From positions 56,707,031-56,771,030 of the forward strand of contig OY997591.1 of NCBI GenBank assembly GCA_963921825.1: a DNA stretch of 64,000 nucleotides, written 5' to 3'. This document shows positions 22,019 to 34,320 of the stretch, one piece after another. The stretch's first letter is position 1, and the number at the start of each line of letters is the position of its first letter. A model generated the notes under the pieces. It did not search any database, was not told the DNA's origin, and was given only the letters and a program-made list of their open reading frames with translations. Source of the stretch: Erodium maritimum (lineage: Eukaryota; Streptophyta; Magnoliopsida; Geraniales; Geraniaceae). The translations under genes were made by a program, and so were the position numbers.

Positions 22019-22901
22019 AGGTGAGCCCGAGGAAGGGACTGGTACGGTTCAAGCGCAACGGGGGCAAGTTGGCTCCGCGGTACATTGGGCCGTTTGAGAT
22101 CTTGAGCAGAGTGGGAGCAGTGGCTTATCGTCTGGCGTTGCCACCGCAACTTGGGAGAGTTCATGACGTCTTCCACGTGTCCCAATTGCGGCAGTACAAT
22201 GCGGACCCCTCTCACGTCATTGAGTGGACAGATATCGAGGTGGCTGACGATGTCTCCTATGAGGAGCAGCCGGTCTGGATCATGGACACACGAGAGCAGG
22301 TCCTGCGGGGAGGCAAGATTATCCGCCTGGTACGAGTGCAGTGGAAGCATCACGGGGCTGAATCGACTTGGGAGCGCGAGGACGAGGTTCGCGCGAAGTA
22401 TCCCGCCTTGTTCGTTTCCCGAGGTACGTCTGTCTTAAATTTCGTGGACGAAATTCCTTTAAGGGGGGTAGATTGTAAGAACCACTCCTGGTCAACGACA
22501 GTCAAGTTGGCTCCGCGGTACATTGGGCTGTTTGAGATCTTGAGCAGAGTGGGAGCAGTGGCTTATCGTCTGGCGTTGCCACCGCAACTTGGGAGAGTTC
22601 ATGACGTCTTCCACGTGTCCCAGTTGCGGCAGTACAATGCGGACCCCTCTCACGTCATTGAGTGGACAGATATCGAGGTGGCTGACGATGTCTCCTATGA
22701 GGAGCAGCCGGTCTGGATCATGGACACACGAGAGCAGGTCCTGCGGGGAGGCAAGATTATCCGCCTGGTACGAGTGTAGTGGAAGCATCACGGGGCTGAA
22801 TCGACTTGGGAGCGCGAGGACGAGGTTCGCGCGAAGTATCCCGCCTTGTTCGTTTCCCGAGGTACGTCTGTCTTAAATTTCGTGGACGAAATTCCTTTAA
22901 G
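22009..22901 (+). pseudogene. pol: Second copy of the doubled chromodomain region
   Basis: Copy of 13431-14323: integrase C-terminal domain and chromodomain unit 1 (to 22463), PPT and LTR stub (22461-22502), then unit 2 (22503-22901) with the same TAG at 22777-22779. Confidence 0.93.
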
Positions 22902-22906
22902 CTAAA

Positions 22907-24561
22907 TGTCCAAATGTATATATCATCATTAGCAATAAAATTAAAGCGGCTTTATATTACTTATGTGTTGGAGTAATATATCGATGTGTGCTCTGATCTA
23001 TGCCCACCATGCGAATAGAACCATAGATCGAGATAGATCACACTCGATGGGTCCCTAGTCAACAAAGCTTCACTAGAAGCGACTAGTATGAAAGATGGCT
23101 CTTTATGGCTTACGTTCTGTTAGTCATTGGAATGGGATTCCGGAGTCTGATCATAGATATCATGTGGGACATGATATTGGACGACCCGCCCTGAATATGT
23201 GCCATAGATTAAGTCATGAACATATTCAGTGTTGTAGCTTGTCATGTATCCTTAGACCAAGGAGTCTTTGTGATCGCTATGTAGTCAACAACTGAGTTTG
23301 ACCTGAGCCTAACGTTGTCCGTAACAGGGCTTCCATAACGGCCAGGATTGGCTTGGGGACGGGCTACATGAGTGACACGAAAGACGGCTAAGGGATTTAT
23401 CCCTCATACTAAGGTATGGGAAAGATATCGGTTCTCGGCCACTTGATCGAGAGTGACTGGAAGAATAGCATGGCCATGCCCATGATACTGGGTATCATAT
23501 CTTCAGTCATCTCACATATCAAGGAACGGTGATTGAGAATAATAAGGATGACGGCTCTATGCCTTATCTCAATCAGGATATCGGAGATAAAAGGATAATG
23601 ACAGGGACGACGGAAAGGTTAGAATCGACAGGGTCGATTCGTTATGTAGTGTCAGGCAATACTAAAGTCTCGTTAGTTGCCACTTAAATAGGATCAAGTA
23701 AAATGGGATTTTACGTTGATCTATTGACATGCATAAACCTAAGGGTCACACCGGAGGATGAAACTCATTGACACATTTATGGAGAATGGCCAAAAGGGAG
23801 TTGTCTCGGGACATGACCAAAACTGGGTTTTGGGTCATGTGCCCGTAAGTGAATAGGACTTTACGGATCGAGACAAGGCTTGGAGTCTTGGGATTGATCG
23901 CGTCGGATAATGTTGGACATTTCCGGTATGGAAGGCATGGAGGCGATGAGCGAATCACGGGACCTCGTTGGAAATGGTCACGGGCCATGTTCCAAGAGGC
24001 CCATGAAAGGCCCATGCAACCAAGGCCCATGGAACTAATTAATCAAGTCTTGATTAATTAGTACTAAGTAAGCAAGACAAGGATTAAGGTGTTGGTGATT
24101 CACCACCTAACCCAATCTTGTCTTGCCATACTTTGTCCTATTTACACCTTACTTGACACCATACTTGTCCCATGCCTTTAGTTGGACAAGTATGGGTTTT
24201 GTTATGTTTAAGTCATCTTTTTTTCAACATAACAAACACAAGACAAGAAGAGGAAACACATTTTCTCTCCCTCTTCCATGGCCATTTCGGGTTTGGCTAG
24301 TTTCCACCTCCATTTTTTTGTTCTTGAGTCCTCAAAGAGAAGAACTACGTGGCTTTGATTCCCATGTGGATACGTAGGCGTCTTGGAGACTCAAGCCAAT
24401 CATTCGTTAACCGGTGTTCTTGTTTTGGTAAGAAATAGTGCTGAATTTTTCTCTTGTGAATCTATTCTTTGTTAGTTGTTTCATGGTTTAATCGTCTCTT
24501 GGTTTTCATTGATTTTCCGCTGCGAGTTGGTTTATCTCCAACCCTACCTCGAGACCCAACA
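22907..24561 (+). mobile_element. Ty1/copia LTR, right copy
   Basis: Copy of 14329-15983, ending GAGACCCAACA. It is followed by the gypsy PPT remainder (GGTAGA) and a gypsy LTR rather than by a PBS, so it is the 3' LTR of the copia insertion. No copia polypurine tract precedes it, because gypsy sequence replaces that part. No target duplication is visible: the left flank is TTTAAG and the right flank is GGTAGATTG. Confidence 0.88.
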
Positions 24562-26317
24562 GGTAGATTGTAAGAACCACTCCCGGTCAACGACAATCAA
24601 ACCTGCGAAAAACAGGAAAATTTAAAATTTTTAAGACAGATACTTAATTTAACCTAAATTGACCCCGAGGGTCATACCGAACTTAAGTTGACCCCGTTAT
24701 CGACCAAAATGAGTTCCAGGGGACTCAGGGCAACTTTCTGATCAATTTGGGAAATGTTGACTTTTCGTTGGAAAAGTCAACTGAGCGACGTTTTGGTCCA
24801 TTCGAGGACCGTGTTGGATCCAAAAAGCTTAGCCGTTGTCGTAGCGGTCTTGGTTGAGCCGTTTCCTTATGGCCCACCAAGTTTCGTAATTTCTTGGAAA
24901 AAGTGCCCATTCGGGGCCCGAAACGTCTGATTTTCGCGAATCTGATTGGAAAATATCTTCTAGATATTGTTTCAAAAAGGTGTGGGACCCACCTTGCCAC
25001 TTGTCAACCAAGTGGTGGTGTTAGGTTTTGGGGGGGAAAATGAGAGGTGAGGGGTACAAGGGGGGTTCGGCTAACACTTAAACAAAAAGAAAAAAAAAAT
25101 AGAAAAAGAAAGAGAGAGGTTAGAGAGAGAAGGAGAAGAGAGAAAGGGAGAAGAAGAGAGTTAGGGTTAGGGTTTGCCACTATTCACGTCATCCATCCAT
25201 TGGATCGTCTCAAGGCTAGGAGGAAGTGCACTCCCCTCGTCTTCCTCTTTGGTAAGACCTAAACCGATCGTCGTTTTGTTAACTTTTGAAAGTTAGGGTT
25301 TGAGTGAAACTATTAGTTTAGGGTGTATTGAGGTTGGGAGAATTGTTGGAGACGTTTTGGAGGTGTTTGGAGGCGAAGGAGCACGTTTTCCGGTGACCGG
25401 AAGCTCGGGAGGAGCTCCGGCCACCGTGGGGGGTGGCCGGCCGGTCATGGGGTGGCTGGCCGGAGCTGGGACCAGCCACCACCATGGTGGCCGAGCCCCA
25501 CTTAGAACCCTAGGGCCCACGGCCAAGTGGGCCGGGTGGGGCCCACGTGCTCGGGTGCTCGGGTTTAGTGTTCGGGTGGTTTAAAACGTTCCCCGGACCA
25601 TTTATCCTTAACCGAATCGAAATTTGGAATTAAATTGGAAAAGTTGTAATTAACGGGTTTTAGAAACTTTAAACGTTAATTAATCGACTCGGAAGTCGGA
25701 ATTTGATTCCGTCAAGTGCATTGGTATCCTTGAATTATTCTAAGACCGTAGAAACGAAAACGGGGACTTTTGGAGCCCCGGAAGGCCATTTACAAAACCC
25801 GGGCAGATTCGCCATGTCGGGCGAATCGGGCCTTTACGGGTCCTTTATCGAGAATGTCGAGTAATTGGGAAGTTTGGGAGTGATCGACATTGTCGGGGTT
25901 ACGTTTGGGCGTTAAGTTTATTGAATTTAGGTTTATCCCTACTAGTTTAAAAGTGTCTTAAATTTGTGTTCTCTTAGATCGTGCTGCGGACCGAGGCAAA
26001 GGGAAACTAGGCGAGTGACTGCGATCGCACCGAGGCTTAGTTGGGCATTTTTGGAGGAGTTATACGAGGTAGGGAAAAGTAGCCAGATCTCGGCCTTGAC
26101 TAGGGAAAGTTAACTGTAGAATTGCATGTGACACCGGGGTGTCGTGGGTTATTTAGGTTATCAAATATTAGAAAGGCATGATACGAGAACATAGCAACTA
26201 TTAGAAAAGCATGTGACACTTAGTAGTGTCGTAGGAGCAGTGAACTTAGTGAAATTAGAATTACAGGAGGCATATGACCATGCCCGGAGGTTGTTTGTTA
26301 TTATTGTTGAGTTTGGG

Positions 26318-26560
26318 TGGCCATGAGAGCCTGTGTTATTGTTGAGTTGGGTGGCCATGAGAGCCCGTGTGTTATTGTTGAGTCTTGGGTGGCCATGAGA
26401 ACCCCTGTTATTATTATTGGTATTTTGGGTGGCCGTGATCACCGTGGGGTTGTGAACCCGTACTTTACCGTTGGTGTCTTGGGTGGCCATGAGGGCCCGT
26501 AGGGTTGTTGAACCCGTGTTTTGTTGTAGGTGTCTTGGTGGCCTTGAGTGCCTGTGGAGT
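26318..26560 (+). repeat. Imperfect tandem array (GGGTGGCCATGAGAGCCCGTG)
   Basis: About six units of roughly 35-45 bases repeat GGTGGCCATGAGAGCCC in the LTR. The same array is longer in the solo LTR at 43700-44080. Confidence 0.8.
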
Positions 26561-26649
26561 TTGGGACTGGTGTCGTTACTGTCTGTTGAACTTTGTTTGT
26601 GATTGTGATTGGTTACTTGATGATGGTGGAGGTTGTGTGGTGTAGCTAG

Positions 26650-26845
26650 TCTCCCGACTGGGATCGGGAGAAGCGGAGAGGTTGTGGGCTAGCTCCCCGA
26701 CTGGGATCGGGGGAAGGACGCGCGGGTGTGGCTAACCACCCGACTGGGATCGGGTGAAGCGGAGAGGTTGTGGGTTAGCCTCCCGACTGGGATCGGGAGA
26801 ATTTGCGCAACAGGTCGACCGCCTGACCTGACTGGGATCGGTAAA
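26650..26845 (+). repeat. Hairpin-core tandem array (CCCGACTGGGATCGGG)
   Basis: Same array and position as 7028-7215 in the partner LTR. Confidence 0.75.
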
Positions 26846-27402
26846 GGGCGAGAGACAGAGATTGGGTTACTGAGCAGCTGGTATGCGATACTTTGTGATC
26901 TTGTTTGGTGTGCGATCCTTTGTGATCTTGGTATTGCGTGGTTGTCAGTCGTGTCTTTGGAGGAGGTCGTCAATCGTTGTGTGGGGTCTACATCCCGTGT
27001 CCGAGTGTTGAGTCGGTTGAGGAAAGTATTGGTCGTGTGTGTGTCATTTGAGTCGTTGTTGGTGTCACCGGCTTTGTCTGCTAAGTATGCCATGGTCAGT
27101 CTGTTATCTGTGGTGGTGAGCGAACGCTCATCCCTAGCTGCTTTTCCTACAGGTACCGTTCGCAGGCAGGACTAAGTGAGCTTCTGAAGCTTGAAGAGCT
27201 GGAAGCGGATTTCTGGGTTATTTGAGTCTAGTGACGTGTACCTCGTTTTTGTCCAATTGTTGGGACTTATTTTTGAGATGTAAATATTATTTTGTTGAAC
27301 AAATGGTGATTTTAAAGTGAATTATAAAAATGGTCTCAAAATGGTTTATTGTTTCAAAACGTTCGCGTCCCGAGTTCGGTTTACTGAAATTGGGGCGTGA
27401 CA

Positions 27403-27500
27403 GCTTGGTATCAGAGCTCGAGGTTTCACACCTCGGACTGCACGTCAATTAGGTGGGAGAGTCGAGTCAGTAAAGTCCCGTCGTGCGTTGGGTACGCAAT
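27403..27500 (+). other. PBS and truncated gypsy leader after the LTR
   Basis: TGGTATCAGAGCTCGAGG (27406-27423) and the following ~80 bases match 7781-7878. At about 27498-27505 the leader switches into another LTR at a CAAT(T/C)CGGGA-like microhomology. All of the second element's coding region has been deleted. Confidence 0.9.
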
Positions 27501-29525
27501 TCGGGAAAAGTTGACTTTTTGCCGAAAAAGTCAACCGAGCGACGTTTTGGTCCGTTCGAGGCCCGATTTGGATCCAAAAAGCTTAGCCGTCGTCACAGTG
27601 GTCTTAGTTGGGCCGTTTTCCTGTAGAACGCGAAGTTTCGTAAATTCTTGGAAAATAGGCCCGCACGGGGCCCGAGACGGCCGAAATTCGCGAATCGGAC
27701 TGAAAAATATCTACCAAGATATTTTTCTAAAGTGTGGGACCCACATGACACATGTCACCTAAGTGGTGGTGGTTGGTTTTTAAAATAAAGAAAAAGAAAT
27801 GAGAGTGGTAGTTTTGTAAATAAGAGGTGGGGTGTTTTTTTTAAAACAAAATAAAAGGGAAAGGAAGTGTGTGGTTTCGTCAAAATAGAAAAAAAGGAAG
27901 AGAGTTAGAAAGAGAAAGAAGAGAGAGAAGGAAAAGAGAGAAAGTAAGGAAAAAGTGTGAGGTTTTTGGTGATTTCCTCACGATCCAACCGACCGATCGA
28001 CTCAACGACTGCGGATTCGAACTCCCCTCGTCATTCCCTACGGTAAGAACCCGTTCTTTTCTCATTTTGGTACGTTTGAATTTTAGGGTTTGAGTTTAAA
28101 CGGTTTGATTAAGGTTGAGTTTTGTTTAAGATTGGTTTAAAGATGAATGGTTGAGGATTGGGGTTCGTTAGGAACGTTTTGGGGCAAAAAAGGAACGTTT
28201 TCCATTGTGGCCGTGTGGGGCCCACTTGGCCGGGCGTCAGGTTTTTCGTGTTCGGGTGGTTTTGGACGATCCCCGAATCGATAATTCTCACCCGGAACGA
28301 ATTATGGGATTAAATTGTGGAAATTGGAAATTTCGGGTTTAGAAACTTTAAACGCGAATTAAATCGCTCGGAAATCGGAAATTGATTCCGTCGATTGCGT
28401 TGGAACACTTGAATTATTTTAGGATCGTAGAAACGAAAACGGGAATTTTCGGAGCCCCGGAAGGGCGTTTTCTGATCCCGGGCAGATTCGCCGAGCCGGG
28501 CGAATCGGGCTTTTCCGGGCCCTTTGTTGACAATGTTGAGTAATTGGGAAGTTTGGGAATGATCGGCATTGTCGGGGTCGCGTTTGGGCGTCAAATTCAT
28601 TAAAATTCGGTTTTGCCTGCATATTTAAAAAGTGTTCTAACTTGTGATCATGTTAGATCGTGCCGACGACCCCGGAAAGAGGAGACTAGGCGAGTGATCG
28701 CGAGCGCGCCGGAGCTTGAGTGTGGACGTTTGGGAAGCGTTACGACGTACGGAAAAGTAGCCGGATAGCGGCCTTGTCTAGGGAAAGTTATTAGTAGAAA
28801 TGCATGTGACACTTGGTGGTGTCGTAGGATATGTGAATTTACCGAACAATAGAAATGCATGTGGCACTTAGTTGTGCCCGTAGGTTAAGTAACTTGTTGT
28901 GTTTATGATTGTGGCTATGTGTGCCTTTGGGGTGGTGAACCCGTATGTTACTGTTTGTGTGTCGTGGGTGGCCATGTGTGCCTGTGGGGTGTTAAACCTG
29001 TATTGTTGCTGACTGTCTTGCTGAGGGGTAGTTAGTCGTTATATTATTTTCGCTATTTGTTGAACCTTGGGTGATGACTGTGATTGCATGCAGGTTGGGG
29101 CCCGCCTGACAACAAAGGGGTGCCACGGGGTCGCGCGCGTAAGGGTTTGCTAGCCTTCCGACTAACCATCGGTAAAGTGTGCACTTTTATGCGATGAAGG
29201 GCGGCTCCCCTTCCGACTAGCTATCGGAAAAGTATTGCTTTATATGTCGCGAACAGGTCGACCGCCTGGCCCAACTGCGTGTCGGGGAAAGTTGCGTGGG
29301 GCAGGCTCAAGCCCAGCCGGTTAGCAACCGGCAACTGAGTGCCTGGTGTGCGATCCTCTGTGATCTTGATTGTTGTGTGCGATCCTTTGTGATCTTGGGT
29401 GTTGCGTGGTTATTATTTGCGTATTTGATTGAGGTCGTAACTGCTGGGTCGGGTCTACATTACGTGTTCGGGGTTTGAGATGGTTGGGAAAGTTGAACAG
29501 TTGTATTGTGTGACCGTCAGTCTAA
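27501..29525 (+). mobile_element. Truncated gypsy LTR, related subfamily
   Basis: It lacks the first ~170 bases and the last part of the LTR, but collinear blocks match family A: AAAGTTGACTTTT, GTGTGGGACCCACATGACAC, GCAGATTCGCCGAGCCGGGC, GGGGCCCGCCTGACAACAAAGG and GTGCGATCCTTTGTGATCTTG. The right end fades near 29525, where CACTA sequence starts. It is divergent from the 24569 LTR, so it came from a different element. Confidence 0.82.
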
Positions 29526-30830
29526 ATTGTGTTTTTGGACACCTCATGTCTACTGAAGCGGAACTTAGATTGGAAAATATGCGGGAGATGGCTAGATATC
29601 ATGCGTCATCATCCGGTCATAATTATATTAATAATGAGGTGTCATTATCCGGTGATTACGATGCAACAAGGGAAGATGCAGACAACTACAAGAGATTATA
29701 CGTTTTCATATCGTGACACGGTTGAGCGTGATGATATGGTTGATGATTTTGATGAGACGGATGCAAGAGAAGATGCAGACAAGTACAAGAGATTAGTGAG
29801 TGTGTATCAAACACTATTGTACGAGTGATGCACTGGTTGCGATAGATTGACAACCATTATGTAGTTGATGTCCTTTAAATAAAATACAAGGGGTCGAGTG
29901 TAGCGTTTAACGATATGTGTACAATGAATACGAAAAACTATCCTGAGGGGAACACTTATCCAGGATCGTTTGCTGAGGCATAGAAAGTGGTGAAGGACAT
30001 TGCGTTGGATTATGAAATGTATGTTTCTTGTGAATATAGTTGTTGTTTATACTACGCTGAAAATCTACAGTTGAAAGAATTTCTTATTTGTGAGAAATCT
30101 CCCTAGGATGTTAGAGAGAAAGCGAAGAAAACCGTTAGGCACTTCTCCATTATAGAACAATTGCAGAAGTTGTACAGTTCACCTGACATTACAAAGAAAA
30201 TGAAGTGGCACGCAGAAAGGGTAGACATTCCTAATATTTAAAGGCATACAGTTCATGGTGAAGCCTGGATTGAGTTCGACATGTTATATCCTAGATTTCT
30301 CAAGGAGAAATGCAATGTGTGTCTTGTAGTATCCATTGACGGGTTTTGTCCATTTGGTGAAAGTGCCACGCCTTATAGCTTTGTGTCCCATTGTTGTGAT
30401 TCCTTAAAATTTCCCCCGGAAATGTGCATACAGGAAGAGTTTAAAATCTTATCATTGGTGATATCAGGTTAGTCGCCTGAAAAATGTTTTAAAATGTTTT
30501 AATATCATGTTGTATTATTTGCTTTTTTTGACGTTGTATACATGTCCACAATATTATGAGTTTAACATCTAATTATTATAATTGGTTATTAGGCCCGAAG
30601 TCGACTAGAAATGTTTGAATAACCTTATGAGACTGTTGATTGCTGAGCTCCGCATGTTGTGGGATGATGGGGTTGTGACCTTTGATGTGTTCGATAATCA
30701 ATCATTCAAGATGCGAGCAACAATATTGTGGACCATTAATGACTTCCTAAGGTTCGGGATGTTGGGGGGGAATCCAGACTAAGGGTTACTTGGCATGCCC
30801 GATGGTGAGTCCTCTGGTTGTTGACCTCTT
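29526..30830 (+). pseudogene. CACTA (En/Spm) transposase TNP2 / Transposase_21, decayed
   Basis: The translation follows TNP2 in order. An acidic lead-in (DDMVDDFDETDAREDADKYK, to 29828) comes first. Next is a block with PEGNTYPGSFAEA and ALDYEMYVSCEYSCCLYYAE (about 29880-30070), matching the family's 'LP.SYYEAKK...LGLDYEKIHACPNDC'. Then MKWHAE (about 30200), HGEAWIEFDMLYPRF, VSIDGFCPFG and PPEMCIQEEF. Finally, near 30630-30780, come LLIAELRMLWDDGVVTFDVFD and ATILWTINDF. Several in-frame stops and at least two frame changes make it non-functional. TNP2 catalyses CACTA excision and insertion. No element ends are attached. Confidence 0.78.
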
Positions 30831-32226
30831 GACTCTCGAAAGTAAATTAAAAAAATAGTGTATGATGCATGTGTGATGTGACGTTAGAACATAACCAATT
30901 GGTCACTAGAGTTCGTTAGACTGATTTTTGGATTCGCGCTCTGACGATCCTCCTAGAAAGAAAGAGTATAGCAAGGGTGTGATGGGAAATTGAGAGGTAT
31001 AAAGACGACTTGCGTTGGGGATGGAGTGTAGATTTTGGTTGTTGATGGATGCTGAGATGATCAATGCGACCGATTTGGAACCCTCTGGTGGGTGCGATGG
31101 CGCTGTGGCCTATATGCTGTAGGTAAATCCATTAGCCTCTCTTTCATATCTTCTTTCCCCATCACCAAATCTGACATTGAAATTGAAATTTCCGTTGTCT
31201 TGTCAGGGCTAGGGACTTAATGCTCCTGGTTCGGTCAGGTTGAGTCAGCTCCTTCCCAGTGGAGTACATCTGTCGGAAAAGGTAATGGTCATCTCTATGT
31301 TTTACGCTGATTTATGATTTGGATCTGTTTGGCTACTGAGAATCTGTTTTCAGAGTGCCAGAATTGTGGAATTAAATACTCTGTCACCATGCGTCCCCGA
31401 TGCGGAAAGCCGGTCAAACTTAAAATGGAGAGGAATATATAGATGATGTTTGATATTGTGAGAGTGGAAATCGTGGAGGCTACTCCCAATTGTACGTGGA
31501 AGTTCAGAGTTGTATGTGTCTCATTTTCTTCTTCCAGTTATATTTATTTGTCATGATTTTTATTCGAACTTCGCTTAAACTCTTCCATAGGTGCATGGAA
31601 AGAAGCGGTTCCAACATGTCAATCTAACTCAGCCGCCGGTCCAGGACCAAGATGAACATGGTGGAGAAGTTTCGATCAATAGAGTCCAGTTTAGCGTCTG
31701 TACGCGGAAGGGGATGTCTGCGACTTTTAGATGAGGACCACAAATAATTAGAAGGATTGTCATTTGGCCCCTGTAGAGGGACCCTAAGGCTTGGACGCGA
31801 TGAACGTGATGGGGTACGGGAATAGGACAGGTGGGGGAGGAGAGGAGAGGAGAGGAGGAGAAAAGGGTTGCGATTGGGGGCTTGGCCAGGACAACGACAT
31901 ATGTGGAAGAAGATGATATGGCTATAAAGACAATTCATGCCCTGAGTTACAGTTCTCTAAGGCTGGGCATGCATGTTGAAGGTAGAGATGGAGTCAACCT
32001 GGCTCAAAATGTGGTTTCTCGAGAATGCTCTGTTATATTATCTGGTTCTGATTTGTTTGTCTCTTTTGTTTGTATATTGATATGTGAAGTTTCTTTTTGT
32101 AGTGTCGATAGACCTGGATTTGGACAACCGCTCACACATCTCATGGACGAGACTACATCGATGGCGTTTGATTGCAATGGAGTGAGGATTCTGGAGTCCC
32201 ATCAGGGACGGCCCAACGACTATTGA
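30831..32226 (+). other. Unrecognised sequence with spliced-gene look
   Basis: No long open frame. Two intervals look like short introns between coding-like blocks: one ends TTGTCAG near 31208, another runs GTAATGG (31281) to TTTTCAG (31352), and the frame stays open across the latter. A block near 31350-31430 contains CQNCGIKYSV...RCGKPVK in one frame, zinc-ribbon-like but in a different frame from the neighbouring block. A poly-purine GGAGAGGAGAGG stretch lies at 31833-31865. It may be a host-gene fragment carried by the CACTA element, but no family is identifiable. Confidence 0.3.
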
Positions 32227-32658
32227 GGCCTAAACCGATAACTTGATCGATATTTGTTTTCCCTATGAAATAATATAATAAGAAAATAAGTAAATTTTGC
32301 TCATAGAAAGATTTTGTTAAGATGGTGTTAAGAAAATGAGTTTCAACATCTATATATAACACTCAAAAATCTAAAATGGATGATATAAATTATTTTCTAA
32401 CAAGACACCCTCGATGGATAAGATTTAATGTCTAGAATTTTATACAAAAATTTCCAAATATTTAAGATTCTCATGTATTGATAAATAAAATATATTCATG
32501 TCAAATTCAGATGTTATAGATTCGAGACAATTCTAGACAATTACACCAAATAAATCAAGCTTATATATGAACTCGTATATTAATGATTTATATCATCAAA
32601 TTCTAAAAATTTATACACTTCAAAAATTATACCCATCCTCAGAATGATTTATTTTATC

Positions 32659-32819
32659 CACATATATATACAAAGACTCGACATTGTATCCGTAGCCGGA
32701 CATACTTGGTGTTCAGGGGGGCATTAAATTCACATATATATACAAAGACTCGACATTGTATCCGTAGGCGGACATACTTGGTGTTCAGGGGGGCATGCCA
32801 CCCCCCCCCCCCCCCCCCC
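32659..32819 (+). repeat. 66-bp direct repeat followed by C19 run
   Basis: 32659-32724 and 32731-32796 match except for one C/G difference (CCGTAGCCGG versus CCGTAGGCGG). Both end TTCAGGGGGGCAT. The second copy leads into CCA and nineteen C (32801-32819). Confidence 0.95.
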
Positions 32820-34120
32820 GGCCCGCCCCTCAATTTTTTTTAAATTACCTTTTATTGCTTATATTCTAGTATTTTAGTTGTTTTCTTTTGGAAAAAAAAT
32901 AATTCTTCAATTATACCCCCTTCTCAAATTCTTCCAACTTCTTCAATTATATCCCTCCTCAAATTTAATAACCTAATTATTTTGTTTTTTCATGTAATTT
33001 TAATTACCTAATCTAGTTAGTTTACATAACTCTTTCCTATAAAAATCAGTGTTTAGGGTTTATTTTTTTGAATAAAATCAGTGTTTAGGATTTGAGATTA
33101 TAAAATTTTACGGAAGCTCGATATCTCATTTTACAATGATTAAGTAGTTATTGCTTTTATGTAATATTTATATTTTTAATGTTATTATATGTGGTTAATT
33201 GATAAAAACTATATTATATATTGTCCACGTTTAAATCTACACTATATTTTGACTACGTTTGTTTACACACAAAATTTAGAATATTCCGTTAAAATCTTGG
33301 ACGTGAACGGTACATCAGGATAGTTTTTCGTATGTGTACAATACATAATGCATTTTTTAACAACTAACCCTATTTTGCATCGTCTTATTTTTCCTTTTCT
33401 CCAATCACCATTTACTACAACTCGACTCAAGAGACAAACAACAATGTACGAAGCTTCTTCATTGGTTCTTATTTATTTCTTATGATATGCACGTGGGAAA
33501 ACCAACACCCGTCGTACTACACATATATTTTAATAATGTAATAAAAACGTTTGAGATGTGTAATACACAATCAAACTAAAACCCAAAACAGCTTCGTGTA
33601 CATGCAATGTTTTTTTTCTTCATATTTTAAACTTCAAGAAGTCAAAGTAAATAATTTGTTCTATCAAAATAAATTAAAAAACATTTCAACAAACAATCAA
33701 TCAGAACACTTGTAGTGAGCGTTAACTGCCGTTGACTCAAACAAACGTGATAAATATGTGAGTTTATGTTTCTCTCTCTCTTTGAGCTGGCGAATCCATC
33801 AACATTGTTAACAAAATGAATTAACCTGTTTTATAAAATTGACATCAATTGTACATATAACATATACATTAGACTGGTGAGTTTTGTATTTTACTTCTTA
33901 ACTATTCTCAGGTCTCATCTCTATTTAATTTTCAAAATTTAATTGTCTTGGCTTGTTGTAATCTGACATGAATAATTTTATCTCTTTTATTTTATAGTAG
34001 GTGGTTACACCGCGTTATCGTTCGGTGCTAGTTATAATATATATCTTTATTAATTGTAATATATACTTTTGACATGAATCATTTGAAACACGCGTCTATT
34101 CTCTCCCAAGCTTGTATAAA

Positions 34121-34320
34121 TTAGAGTTAGCATTATAATATAATCGTTAGTATATTAATCTTATAATAAATACATTAAAAATTATTTTGAGTTTAAAGTT
34201 TGTATATAATTAATATTAAATTAGAGTATTTGAATTATAATATAATGGTTAGTATATCAAATCTTATGATAAATACATGAAAAGACATTTTAAATTTAAA
34301 GTTTGAATTTAATTATAACG
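34121..34320 (+). repeat. Two ~100-bp diverged direct repeats
   Basis: Copies at 34121-34220 and 34221-34320 share TTAGAGTA...ATTATAATATAAT(C/G)GTTAGTATAT and AAATTTAAAGTTTG-like ends. They are AT-rich and non-coding. Confidence 0.75.

Larger units (their letters stand above)
20719..24562 (+). repeat. 3.84-kb direct repeat, right copy (left copy 12141-15984)
   Basis: Every base compared by eye at a constant offset of 8578 matches, apart from 15405/23983 and 15955/24533. The unit consists of gypsy RNase H to chromodomain (both tandem units), the PPT, the LTR stub and the whole copia LTR. The left edge lies inside copia RNase H; the right edge is the last base of the copia LTR plus one chance G. 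All frameshifts and the TGA described for the left copy are shared, so duplication came after the decay. Confidence 0.95.
24569..27402 (+). mobile_element. Ty3/gypsy LTR (family A), 3' LTR of the chromovirus and 5' LTR of a deleted neighbour
   Basis: It starts TGTAAGAACCACTCCCGG directly after a PPT remainder (GGTAGA, 24563-24568) and ends GGGGCGTGACA. A full PBS and ~95 bases of gypsy leader follow. It therefore has a 3'-LTR signature on its left and a 5'-LTR signature on its right, as in LTR-internal-LTR-internal chains made by unequal recombination. At 2834 bp it is the fuller version; the LTR at 5850 lacks ~0.88 kb of it. Confidence 0.9.

Noticed and set aside
33700..33720. CTTGTAGTG as a possible right CACTA terminus
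   Set aside because: Its reverse complement (CACTACAAG) agrees with the left end at 4016 for only the first seven bases, and there are no subterminal repeats beside it.
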